Made by a program: the position numbers and the translations under genes
Source: Eudromia elegans
Lineage: Eukaryota; Chordata; Aves; Tinamiformes; Tinamidae
Length of the DNA: 64,000 bases
Reading direction: 5' to 3'
Assembly (NCBI GenBank): GCA_003342815.1
Contig: PTEX01000150.1
Coordinates: 1,634,168-1,698,167, forward strand
The notes under the pieces: model-generated
What the model was told of the DNA's origin: nothing
Seen by the model: the letters and a program-made list of their open reading frames with translations, nothing else
The model's database searches: none
Shown here: piece after piece, positions 1-11,949 of the stretch
How positions within the stretch are numbered: position 1 is the stretch's first letter
Layout: each line of letters opens with the position of its first letter

Positions 1-1483
1 ATCAGTATGTTCTGTTTGGTTTGATGACTTTGGGATTTCATGCTAGACTTGCTCAGAGTTTATATTAGAGCATCACTGAGCCTCTGGCACCAAATAAAGC
101 TGCCAAGTATGTCAAAATTATTTGAGATGAGTTTCTATGGGGCACTACATTAACACTAGGAAGAATTCAAATGATAGTAAGTCCTACTGCTCAAGGAAGA
201 GAAGTATATGATTTTCAAAAAACTCCAAAATCTAGGCATCACTTACTTGAAGGGTAAAGTTTGTTTTTAAAGATAATGGCACTTTTAAGTCAAATGACTT
301 CAGTTAGGCACAAGGCTTTATTTCAACTGAAAATACTGTACAGTTAAATGTTCCATCACTTAAGGGTTTCAAAGGTCATTTCTCATTCGTATCCTCAGCA
401 AACCAAATTACATTTTTTTTTTCCACATTATCGTCCCTTTATGCTGCACGGAAGTTCAGAGAAGCTCTGGTATACAGGAAAATAAAGTCAAGGGTATTTA
501 CGAATGCACAACACTACTACTTTTGATATAGCATCCCACTTCTGCCATCAATGAAATGATCCGCAGCTCACTGAGGAAAAATCAGTATGACATGGAGCAT
601 ATAGAGCTCAGCATCACAAGACTCTGTGAAATTATTTTCCTCCTCAATCCTTTTTGGTTCAAGTCCTTGGAAAAAATCATCTTTAAGACTGGAAAGTGCT
701 TAGCCATACCAGAATATGAAATAAGAATATTCTTATTCTTAGAATAAATATATAGAACTACAGAATTTCTCAAAAGAAAAGGTTAAGGAAAAGCTAATTT
801 ATAATGACAAATGTTCACTAGTACAGCTATCAATGAGGACAGACTAGGAAAATATGATGGCAAGATTAGTTGAGATACATGAATTGAGTTTAGGATACTA
901 CATAAGATCTAAGTCTGCAAGAAGAAAGCATCTCATTTACCAAAACAAACTCTACTCTTAGGTGGAGACCAAAAAGGATTTTTTATTCCTTTTTTTTCTT
1001 ATAGTTTTTCTATATAGTTATATTTTTATATATAATAACTATATACTCATATAGTTATATGTTAATATACAGCTTTTACTTCCTTTCAAGTGTTTTCTTG
1101 CCATTTTCTGTAATATCTGAAATACTAAAAATATTGTAGAAGAATGGTAGGATCTCCTAATAAAACTCATTTAGAGGAGATGGACAACATCAGGAGATCA
1201 TAAACCACACTTTCAGATTTTTTTTTCACCTCACTTGTAGCATCCAACTCTTCTGTTTATTCCTTCCCTCTTTTTTATTTCAGAGGAGCATAAAAGCTGT
1301 AATGACTCGGAATGAATCGGTTTCCCTACACAAGAATGTTAGAGAAGTATTTCTTAAAACCAGTTATGAGCTGCTCTACAGCTGATTCTACACTAAGAAA
1401 CCAAATGTTAAGTTTTAATAAGTCTTTCTGTTCAGAGTTCCATAAAAAGTGTCATAAAAATAATCTCTCAAGAGTTTTCTTAC
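1..1483 (-). other. ZNF292: ZNF292 intron 7 (partial)
   Basis: No coding signal. Low-GC unique sequence. At 1012-1058 there is an AT-only hairpin-like cluster: ATATAGTTAT occurs at 1012-1021 and 1049-1058, with its inverse ATAACTATAT at 1035-1044. Confidence 0.8.
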
Positions 1484-1625
1484 CTCAGAATTAATTACTT
1501 TAATCAGGAAGAAAATGTGATAAACAGTCTTAGTTAATACAGAAAGTTGACGACATCTCTCCAGATACACTGAAATGGAAGGCTCTACCCTTTGCTGTAG
1601 TTTACTCCAGAAAAGAGTTAGTTCC
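1484..1625 (-). CDS. ZNF292: ZNF292 coding exon 7 (residues 291-338)
   Basis: The acceptor ends TTTTTCTAG. One base completes Trp, then the exon encodes ELTLFWSKLQQRVEPSISVY, LERCRQLSVLTKTVYHIFFL and IKVINSE. The donor is GTAAGA after GAG, phase 0. This is the last coding exon in the window. I found no open frame left of it on this strand resembling the start of the next exon, so the large zinc-finger exon begins beyond position 1. Confidence 0.97.
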
Positions 1626-2895
1626 CTAGAAAAAGAAAAAATATTTCAAGAACAGCAATGCAACCACAAAATCTATTCAAAAGAAATGCAGTCGAAAAGA
1701 GTTTCTATGTTGCCCTTTGTAGAAGAAATATCTGAATTTCTTCTTCTTTTATAGATAAAAGCTATAAAGAATATAATCTTGTTATTAATATCCAATTTTC
1801 AAAATTACTTCTATGACTCATTTTTAGAACAATAGATCAGAATTAAACCAGTACTGTGTCAAATTAGACTACAGAATTTACACATTCTGTATTGAAAAAA
1901 GTCTCACCAAGTAGTTTACTCTCTACTCCCCAGACTTGAATTTTACATTTCTGAATTTCTGATAATCATCAACAGCTACAGTAGGACACCATTTCTCTGT
2001 AGGAGATAAATTTTTCTTCAGTTGCTCTTTTTTAAGAGTTGAATCTAACTGTGTTTAGTGTGAAATTAATCCCAAAAGACAAATATCACCACTTTATCTA
2101 CATTAACTCTCCACTTAATTCTAAGCATTAGTAGTTTCCTAAATGCTAGGCCCTCTTTAGCTGTAAATAGCCAAGAGGATTTAATATATTGTGGGATGGT
2201 GTAAACCCCCAAACTTTAGCAGAACCTGTTGATGCAAATCCTGCATTAGACGTTCTACTGCTGCTGTGGTGCAGAAGTCATTGCAAACCCATCCAGAACT
2301 GTACAGGTTTGGGAGCCCAATTAAACTGGTAGCAGTTGGAAATGCAGAGTGTAACGGCTCAAATAAATACATTCCAATAAATACCTGCTATTTGTTCCCA
2401 GAGCAAGAAAATCAAGTCCTATACAACAAATAACTTTAGCAAGCTTATTACTTTGGTATTAACTTCCTTTCCAGAAATTGTGCAGAGGAAATAATTCTGT
2501 GTTACCAAATAAGGATAGAATGGAAAAGTATCTTATGCAAAAATCTATTTTTCCAATGCTAGTATTCTATTCTCAATGCAGAAATTCACTGAATGTTGAC
2601 TATCTGCCTGCAGATATTAAATTCCTCATTTCCACAGCACATTATTACTGTCAAGAAAATTTATTAAACAGCTGCTGTTATTTGTTAATGCCTAATGATA
2701 TGATGATGCCATCAAACTCTCATAATAGGAGCTAATCATGTCAAATATCTTTTTTTTCCGAGCTTTGCAAGAGCATAAACTCCCTTCTGTTTAGTCCATA
2801 TACTTTAAAGAATGAAGAATATTAACTTATGGCTTATGTATCAGCTATATGTTGCCAAAACTGATTTTATTTCCATGAGCAGAAAGCAAACTCAC
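1626..2895 (-). other. ZNF292: ZNF292 intron 6
   Basis: 1,270 bp. A 63-codon minus-strand open frame at 2181-2372 is somewhat less AT-rich than its surroundings, but I recognise no family and it lacks splice signals I would trust. Nothing else is supported. Confidence 0.75.
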
Positions 2896-3032
2896 CAGGC
2901 ACAGTACATCTCTCCTTGCTGCAGCTGGCGAGATAAAAATGCTGCACATAAAATTAGAGCACTTTTTTCATCTCCATCAGATTCCAGGTTACAAATCATT
3001 TCTAGAGCATCTTTGCAATCTACTTCTGCAAT
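2896..3032 (-). CDS. ZNF292: ZNF292 coding exon 6 (residues 246-291)
   Basis: The acceptor is CCATCTAG. The exon encodes IAEVDCKDALEMICNLESDG, DEKSALILCAAFLSRQLQQG and EMYCA, then the first two bases of Trp. The donor is GTGAGT. The 137-nt length gives phase 2, and exon 7 supplies the G that completes Trp, giving YCAWELTLFW as in the family. Fully open. Confidence 0.97.
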
Positions 3033-5963
3033 CTAGATGGGAGGAAAGAAAATAAGATTGAGACTAAGCAAGTGGTTTCACTTTCTCACAAATGTTAATC
3101 TGATCCCTCAAAAAGACAGGGATTCAGAATTCAGTGAATATTTTCAAGCGTATGTCTTGAGAGTTAAGCAAATGAATGCTTCTCTAGCTCAAGTGAATGT
3201 CAAAAGTGATTATGCCACTAGGGGGAAAAAAAAAAAAAAAAAAAGAACATTTTATAAACTGAATATAAAAGCCTGTGTCTCTAAGACATTAGATTTGTAT
3301 CTCCTGTCCCACTCACCTGAAATTTTTAAAGTAAAGCATTAATCATAAATACAACAGGTAGAATTAGAACTTTACGTTGCCTACCACAGAAAGACTTTTA
3401 CCTCAACCTCCCCATCTCACCCACTTTAGTAAAATAGCCATTACTACCCCTCTCATGCAACAGCTGGATGAATAACGACCACTAATATGCATGTTCCAGG
3501 ATTTTCCAAAAATCAAAGAGGGAAAGACAAAAGAAACTGTAAGGCAAGAAGCAAGTCAACTGAATGTTTCTTTCTAGACAGATATTACGCTCTGTGTAGT
3601 GTAACTTATTTGTTCGAGCCACATTTTAAGCACTAAGTTTTGCAGGAAAACAATGAAAAAACCACAGTCACCCAGTAGTACTAGACAGAAGGATTAGCAC
3701 TGAATCAGTGTAGCTACTATAACAACTACTGTCTATTTTGCCTCTCAGCAGACTGATTTGATTACATCAATTAGCACATGTGGCAGGACAAGCTTGTACT
3801 TATTCTTCGATGCTGGCAGTTAATGAATAACAACTCTTCCAACAACATGTTAGAAGTCTCTTGAGAAATCACAAGAAAATCCAAAGTAAGAAAAAGAAAT
3901 CCCAATCCGAATAACCAGACACTTCAGCGCTTGGATAAGGCAGCAGTACAGCCCGTTTTAGCATCGTGGTACTCAGCTATATACCCAGCAAGCAACCTTC
4001 CGTTTTGAACAGTCCAGCAGCTCAGTCCCTGAATTTAATTTTTGTTTTTATACTAACAACCCTTCATTAAATATAAATTAAGGATTAATAATCCCAACGC
4101 CACCTTCTAAAGAAAAATGCAACAGAGAGAGAGAGAGAGATCGATAAAACTAAATGCCACACAAATTTAGGCCAAATTTCTGCATTGCTCAGCAGCCTGT
4201 CTCAGTCAGGGACCATTCAACAAAAGCTTAGAGGAGATGAGAGCATAGTTTTACAATAACAGGATACTTTTTCCCCCCCTTTTCTGAAATGTTCTTCCAG
4301 ACTTTTAAGAGTTCCTAAGGGATCCAGTTTGCAGCAAAGGTGTGTACAGGTCCTGCCATCCAGTCTGTCGGTCTGGGTATTTCACAGACTGCCGACTGGA
4401 ATTCTTTACATTTCTGAAGTGAATTACTTTCCTCATCCAAGCTGAAAGCAAGTTCAAATATTACTTTTCTGAATGGATATTCTGAATGGATATCAAATTT
4501 TCCACACCACTAAAGAGTGAGGTGTACTTACTGGATTACTTTTATTGCTTATTTTCTCTCTGTTCTCATGCTATGAAGTAGTTATCCTTCTTACTTCAGA
4601 AATCCACTTTGAGATGTTAACCGTGTATCTGCCTGCCATTTGTCATTTACAAACTTTCCAGGCTAATTAGTATTACTGCAAACAATTCTGCAGTTGAGGC
4701 TTCAAAGCTAAGCAATCCAAGACAATACCTGAATTAGGTTATCTGTGATAACCCAATTCCAGCTTTACTATGTGTTATGGCAGACTAAGAGATGTGGCTA
4801 TTTGGTTATTCGCTTCTTTTCTCCGAGGCATCCAAGGTTCATTCGCCAACCAGGTCCTTTCAACTTGGGAACAAGGATGAGTAATGAAGGAAACATATCT
4901 GGAGGGTCAGAAGGTCCCACTTCCAGCGTGAGTATTTAGTAAAGGAACACAAGGTTGCACATGCCCAGGCACAGCTTCTCCTATGGAATTCCTGCTGGGA
5001 TTCCTCAGCCTGCTCTGGCAGTGCCTCGAGCAGCACGTGCTGACCCCACTCAGCTTTCCTCGAGTATGTTCTGTACAGAGGGTGAGCTTAGCATTTAATC
5101 TACACCTAGAATGTCTCCAGCGAGGAAAAAAAAAAACTTGTGCACATTCAAAACAGCTGTGAATTTGGCCAAATGTAAATAGATGTAGGAAGCTTTTCTA
5201 ACAATCACTGTAATTTCCACCCTTCTAATTCTTAAAAAGCAAGTTCAGCATGCTTAATTGCTTACTTATTATGAACATAAAATGATGACAGAAACAAAAA
5301 AACAGTGGAGGGATTCATACAGGCAGCAACAGAGACGACTGCAGAAGCAGAGCCTCACCAGGGAAATCTCAGGTGAAATTTTTGGATGGTGTGAGCTATG
5401 AAGATGCCAGCTAAAAGAATGCTGAATAACAAAGTTGTTATCTCTTCTTTTACTTTGGAATTTGAGTAAGAAGAATTTTGTATTTCTAACTATACACCTA
5501 ATTATACCTTCAATTTTACCATCTAATAGAAGTAAGCTGTTATTTCCTGACATAGGCACTTGGGCTAAGAAAGGTTATATTTATGCAGTCTTTAAAGTAG
5601 CACCTAGACCACCACATTCCTTGTAATAATTAATATGCAAAATTTATGGTTCAAATAGTAACAGTGGGAAAATCATTATTTTTCAGACAGGAACCAAGGC
5701 AGAGCCAGAAAAAACTCTGAGCAGAACCAAATACAATGCTATAGCAGAGCCAGAAAATGCCTATTTGCAAGCTAGTATTACACTTCCACAAGGATTTTAA
5801 TCAAGTCATTACTAATTAAGAGAGCATAAAGTGAAAAGAAAAAATATTTTAGATAGTATTTTAAAGCAAAACCTCTTCTAAACAAAAACAGCCTCATCAT
5901 GACTAGTATCTTTATTCTTATTTAAAGAAAGAAGCCTAAAAAAGTTACTTATTTTTTACTTAC
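3033..5963 (-). other. ZNF292: ZNF292 intron 5
   Basis: 2,931 bp. Contains an A19 run at 3226-3244, a (GA)8 microsatellite at 4124-4140 and a small direct repeat TTCTGAATGGATA near 4467-4491. No coding or RNA gene is recognised. Confidence 0.75.
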
Positions 5964-6166
5964 TTCTTCCATTAGCTTTTCATTTGGTGATCCTGAACAC
6001 AGACAGACCAGGTAGGTTTGCTTGAAATTGCCTTTTGCACTTATTTCTGGATGGTCAGAGCACAGTTTTGCCAGGACAGTAGCTTGTGTTAATTGCTTTG
6101 TTTTCATTAGATGCTTAATACGCATATCCAGCAGGACAGGGCCTTCAAACACTAAAAATTCATTCA
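5964..6166 (-). CDS. ZNF292: ZNF292 coding exon 5 (residues 178-245)
   Basis: The 203-nt exon starts after TTTGAAG with TG, completing Val. It encodes NEFLVFEGPVLLDMRIKHLM, KTKQLTQATVLAKLCSDHPE, ISAKGNFKQTYLVCLCSGSP and NEKLMEE. The donor is GTAAGT. The DMRIKHL and QAT-LAKLC segments look like paired helices of a helical-repeat domain; that is an inference from amphipathic spacing. It follows the 10.2-kb intron 4. Confidence 0.97.
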
Positions 6167-7629
6167 CTTCAAAGAAAAACAAGCCAAAATATTACATACT
6201 CATTTGACAGAGGGTTATAGAATTAACAGATGACATTTACTCATTCAAAGTCCACTCATAACATTTATACAAATCAAAAAAGGTAGAAAAGTTAAAAAGC
6301 ACAGAGGGTAAAAGAGCCTTTGAGAAGTGTATTTGTGTTTTATCAGGACTCCTTGCCACAGGAAACCTTCTATACACTTCCTGGTTTTCATTTGTTCCAA
6401 TTTCTTTTCCAAATAGCTGAGCAGGTAACTGAGATTTACAGAGCAAATAAATTTAAACTGTTTAGCTAGCATTTAATTACTACTATTTCTACATCCTTCT
6501 TTATGCTTTTTTTTTTGCTATGCCTTTGAAACAGTTGCCTTTTAAAGACCTTGCTATGGAAGGATGAATGTGATAAGTGTAGACGTAGCAGCTGAACTAC
6601 TTTGGGTTTTTTTCATTTAATCTTATGCATTCATGTACTGCAGTAAGATTCCTTTAAAAGTTCTTCAACGCACAGAAAGAGACTAGTCTCATTTATCTTT
6701 GAAAAACTCAAAAACACAGGAGTGACTATATTTTGCTCAAATACATTTTGTAGTTGTGCTGCTACCAGTGTTAAAACTACTGTCTAGTCTGATATTCCAA
6801 CACGAGATCCTTCAGTGGTAAACTTATAAGAGTCCTACAGAAAAGGCTTAATACTTCTACTCCTATGAAGCATGAGGCTTCATACTCCCTCCAAAATATT
6901 AACAGTTCATTATTAAAATTAGGTAGACACCAAGCAAATAATTTTTAATACTTTTGACATCAACAACTCCTTGCCACAACCAGTTCCACAAGCGAGTTTT
7001 ACACTGTGTGAAAAATTGTTGTCTTTCCCAGATCCTATTTCCATTGAACATTTCCTCACTTATTAAACACAACAGTAATTTTTACTCTTTTCCTTCTCTA
7101 CCTTCTCTCTCCCATTCTGTAAACAATAGATTCCTGATATCCTTTCAGTCTTACAGGACAATCTTGCTCTTCTTTTATAGGAGACTTTTTTCCAGCTTTT
7201 GACTATTCTAATCATCCTTCCTGAAGCCTTCTGGGGATTTACAGTTCTCACTTTTGATACATCTTAGTAGAAACACTCATTATATTCTTCTGCATTGACT
7301 CACACTGAATTTCATTTAAATCATGCTGCCCATTCACCTAATTTGTGTCCCCCTGCCTTTCAAAGTCCTGCTTAGTCTTGATGAAATAATTAATTTCATC
7401 ATCTGTAAAATTAATTACTTCAGTCTAGTATCTGGAACATTAGTATAATGAACATGGAGTTTACTGGGAGGGGGAAGATTATTTCATTTTATTCCTTGCT
7501 TCCCCTCACCCCAGTTAGTTTTTGATTCATGACCATCTTTCATTTTGCCTTATGATTTCTCCCTCTTCTGTAGCTATTTATGCAGGTTATTACTAAAAGA
7601 CCATTCCACAATCTAAATTAGGTCAGATG

Positions 7630-7630
<1 letters not shown>

Positions 7631-7665
<35 letters not shown>

Positions 7666-7687
7666 NTTTTTTTTTTTTTTTTTTTTT
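7631..7687 (+). repeat. Poly(T) tract of 57 bp containing an N
   Basis: Continuous T with a single N at 7666, in ZNF292 intron 4. The ambiguous base marks a place where the assembly was uncertain; the true length is unknown. Confidence 0.95.
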
Positions 7688-9479
7688 AATCATTTTAGCA
7701 CACAGAATTTTAGGATAGAAAATACCACCTTTGCAGAAACCAAAGCTCTTCATTATCTTTCATGCATTTTTGCATGATTTTGCATGATTAAGATTTTTGA
7801 TTGAATTATCGTTTCAACCAAATTGCTACTTATTTGCTCAATACAGCACACTCTTGTGCACTATTACAATGATCATCCATGGCTCGCTGATGTATAAGTA
7901 CATTCCGTCAAACAGGAGGACTTTCTTCCTCTGTCTGTGTCGAGGAGGCCAAAACCAGATTTTTATTCACATCGGAACAAAGGACATCTTCTTTTTAAAC
8001 AGCAGAAATGTTCGTTCAGTATCCTTTCCACTATCTTATCAAAAACATTTGTACTCTTGTCAACCCACAAATGACCCAGTCATTAACTACATTTAACAGT
8101 TCTAGCCTTGCTTTTCCACCCACCAACTACCACCAAGTAATCCTTTCACCCACAGTGTTTACTCTTTCAGCTCGTGTGCGTGAAACAACATTGGAACATT
8201 TGACCATATTTCTGAAATATGATACAAGAAGACCTTAGTCTTTAAGCTCTCTGGTAACCCATGAGGTTTTACTCTGATTTAATATTACAATTTCCACATT
8301 TAATATTTTAGAGACATTGTTGCATCTAGGAGTTCTCAGTAATCCTTTCTTTTAGCGGTTATCGCTTTAATATCCTACCTTAGATAATCATCAGAACATT
8401 TTCCGTTATCTCCTCATTAAGACATTGAAAGACCTCAGGGTTAAAACTACATATTAGCTCCTAAGTCTTTATTTTAATCCAAGTGATCATATTCACTACA
8501 GCTAATATCTGAAAGCTCACTCAAAACAGAATTTTTAATTACATTTCATAATTGAACTATATAGTGTATTTTAAGACAAAAACAGCACCAAGATTGAGCA
8601 AACAAGTCCACTACGTATGTACGGGAGATCTTTAGCAAAAGCTTTTTCTGTATGTTTCCACTTTTTAGAAATGTAGTTTATAATTTGGTAACTATTAAAA
8701 ATTATTGTAGACAAATTCTTAGTTTACCATAAACTACAGAACTTTATAAAACCACCTTGAGATTGTACAGCTTTTCAGCCCAAGTCAGTACCTTTAGAAC
8801 ATAAAAACTGATATATGTAATGAAAATAATAGTTAATCACCTGATTCTTTGAAGAACCATTAAATGCAGTTTTTGTGCCACCATTCATTAAGATTCATGA
8901 ACTACTCCACGTGCAAAATTCATATAAAATTTTTGAATTAACAGGAGAATAAAGGGCTAGCAGATGTCCAATAACAGATTGTACTAAAATCTGGCAACTC
9001 TGTGGAATAACCTGGGCAATACTGGAATATAATTCTCTAATTCTCATCTTTTAGATTTGGATTTCCTTTTATTTCCTTAAATCCCACAATTTTTGGGTCT
9101 TAGGTCATTATTACCAAGTAAGTGACACCATATCAAGGCAGCAAGAAATACTATGAACTTTTATTACAGGAAATGCTTGGATTTATTACAAGAAAGGCAT
9201 GGATTAAAAGACAAAAAGGTAATCCTCAGATTAGTAGCACACATGAGCATGAATAAGCCGTAAGAAAGATTGGTAGCAAGATCTTTAAGGTGGACAGTCC
9301 ACTTGTATGTTACATTTTGGCTGATGGGAGCCCCTGTAGAGCACAAAGTGAAGAATTTTTGCTTTACTCAAAGAACTCTTATCTCTACTACTCAACTCTT
9401 TGCCAGTTCTTGGGTACTTAGAGTTTGATGTACCACAGACTTATTTCCTCTCAACCTTACTCTGACCAAGGAGGATACA

Positions 9480-9880
9480 GGTAGGAGGTGAATGTACATG
9501 TGAACTATCCATCTCAAAGAACTTCAGTTACTAGCAAGTAACCTCTTTATTCATCTCCAAGTGTTAGTCCACATGTGCGTTCACACTGTGGGTGACTCTG
9601 AACTGTACTCAGTACTTTAATATTTACCTGGAGCTGGGTCTCAGAATCCTTCATGCAAACAACATCTCAGCACAATTCTGCTGAATACAGCACCAAATCC
9701 TGGATGCTTCTACGATGGTATACTGTCTGGTGAAAGGGCAGAAGAAGTTCCAGGTGGCTGCTTTGCATATACCCAGGATGAAAACACTTTCAAGTGAGGC
9801 TGCTGGTATGATTTCACCTCTGGTGGATGGCACTCTAGTTACTTCTAAGCTGGCTATTTATGTTCAAAACTGTCTATTAT
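9480..9880 (-). mobile_element. Fossil DIRS-like tyrosine-recombinase retroelement
   Basis: Minus-strand translation of 9833-9651 includes ICKAATWNFFCPFTRQYTIV, which matches the C-terminal block of DIRS/Ngaro-type tyrosine recombinases: a conserved E/G-I-C-R/K-A-A-T-W, then H/P-x-F-x-x-x-Y, where the Tyr is the nucleophile. A shifted frame just after it reads FGAVFSRIVLR, resembling the usual element terminus FG-AVLQ. Downstream on the same strand (about 9620-9510) the DNA resembles the terminal region of turtle elements of this kind, including GTTACTTGCTAGTAAC. The copy has frameshifts and no reverse transcriptase was recognised. Limits are approximate; remains may extend towards 10.4 kb. 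Confidence 0.55.
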
Positions 9881-11907
9881 CCACCTTGATTATCTCTGCA
9901 TAGTGATAGCTGTATCTTTGAACCTCTCTTCAAAGAGAGATACTCAGGAGACTGCCTGCTACACTGAAACCTATGAAAAATTCAAGACCTTGTTCTTGGC
10001 ATCCGGGTTTAAATCTCTAAGGGCAATCAGAATCGGATTCTGTCTTTTTGTAGGATTATCTCACGTCCTCTTCCTCCACACAGTTCTTTCAATGCCCCTC
10101 AGTACCACCTGAGCAGGTATCAGCTACAGCACAGGCTTAGTAGATTCGGAAGATTTCATCATTTCTGCAAGGATACAACTTCTAGGATGGAAAAATAGAT
10201 TCATGCTGAAAATCGCAAGTTACGCTGAAAGAAATTGAAGATGGAAGTACGAAAGTATGCCATGGTGCAGGTTAGTGTACATCCCGAATCACAAGCTTAC
10301 TTTAATTTCCATCTTAACGGCACCCAGAGGCCCACAAGGTTTGCCATCCAGCTTCAAGAACGGGAAATTTTGGGCATCAGCGAATTCAGATTAGCTACAT
10401 CAGTGCTAACCTCAGAAACCTAGCAGTTCAAGGAGAAGGCTAGTAAGATCACTTTAATTTGAAGAATTAGAACACGGTCTAAGATGGCATCCCCTAACCA
10501 ATCAATGAAGCAGGGAAAATGGAAAATTCTCCTTTCTTTACAAGCTTTAACTGTTCATGAGTGTTCTGACCACAATCTCAGGAAAAAAAAAGCCTCACAG
10601 CTGGAACCCGAGGTAGCAGCAGGACCAATCAACGCAAAAATGCAAAACAAAATCTGGTAACAACATGAAAACCAGTGCTGGGTGCGAAGCCACATGAATT
10701 GCTTATTTTCAGATCAATCAATGATTATGGCTAATACTGCCATCTTGAATGTGAAGATGTGTATGTGATATTCTACTTTCAAATGTCTATGACATATTTT
10801 CAATTTTTTTCTGCTTTTATCCTGGGACTGATTGTTCCCACTGTCTGAGATCTGGGGAAACTGGTTTGCTGATACTCCAGAACAAAGAATTTGTTACCAA
10901 AATATTCATATGGGATCTCTGAAAAGTTATATGAGAAGATTGATGCTTTGCTATCAACCTTCACTTCAAGATCCAAACAGATCATGTAACTTCGGATCAT
11001 CTCATAAGTCCAAAATGTCCATGATTCTATCTATATAGGCAAAACTCAAAATCTGTTAGGTCCTCTTTCAGCACACAACAAAGGTTTAGTTGGAAAAGGA
11101 GAAAAAAATTCACACAAATGGAATAGTTTACAGCTCCTGAACATCCCTTCACAACCAATCTTGTCTAAGAATCAGGAAGTTGCAGGCTAGTCATGTAATT
11201 GCTATGGGTCCTATTAAGTAAAGATATGGACCAGGAGCAACAGAACTAATAAATAATAAGATCTGAGAGGAACTCAGAAAAACTTTTCTTTTTCTTACTG
11301 AACTGCTCTGAGGGACAGAAGATTGCACAGGCATTCTTCAAATGAATGTATATTCATGACAGTACAAAACATATTTAAAAACTCAAAAGGTGAAGTACTG
11401 CACAACCATTAGCATCTGACAGGAAATCTCTCAGGTGGCAGCTCTCGATGTCTACCTAGGAGGTTTTATAAATGACATCTGAAGATCCTGCTGGCAATTT
11501 GATTTCTGCAGATAAAACTCTTTATGTTCACCAGTCACAAATTACAAAAATAGATCTGCTCATTAGAAATCATAACTACATGGCAATTAAATTTAGCAAT
11601 ACTGAAAAATAAAAGATACTTATCTAAACAGTCAAATCTCTTTTCCTCTCTTTTTTTTTTTTTTTGCCTTCACAGTAATGGAGGTGAAAGAAGAACTAAG
11701 AAAAAAAGGCATGAGATAAAGAGTACTAATCCATGGAAGACCTACCGGAATAGGTAGATAAGACATCTGAAATTAAACTGGTATAAAGAGAGAAAGTACT
11801 AGAAGAGCTGAAAGAGACTTTGGGGAAGAGTGGGAAGGATGTTAGGGGGAGGGGAAAAAAAAAAAGTTCATTTGGATAGAAAATTGACCACTTATTCTTT
11901 GGAGGAG

Positions 11908-11947
<40 letters not shown>
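11908..11947 (+). repeat. Poly(A) tract, 40 bp
   Basis: Pure A run in intron 4; U-rich in the ZNF292 transcript. Open frames crossing it are artefacts. Confidence 0.95.

Positions 11948-11949
<2 letters not shown>

Noticed and set aside
2181..2372. 63-codon minus-strand frame in intron 6 as an extra exon
   Set aside because: Inserting it between exons 6 and 7 is unnecessary, since those join in phase to the known protein, and it has no reliable splice sites.
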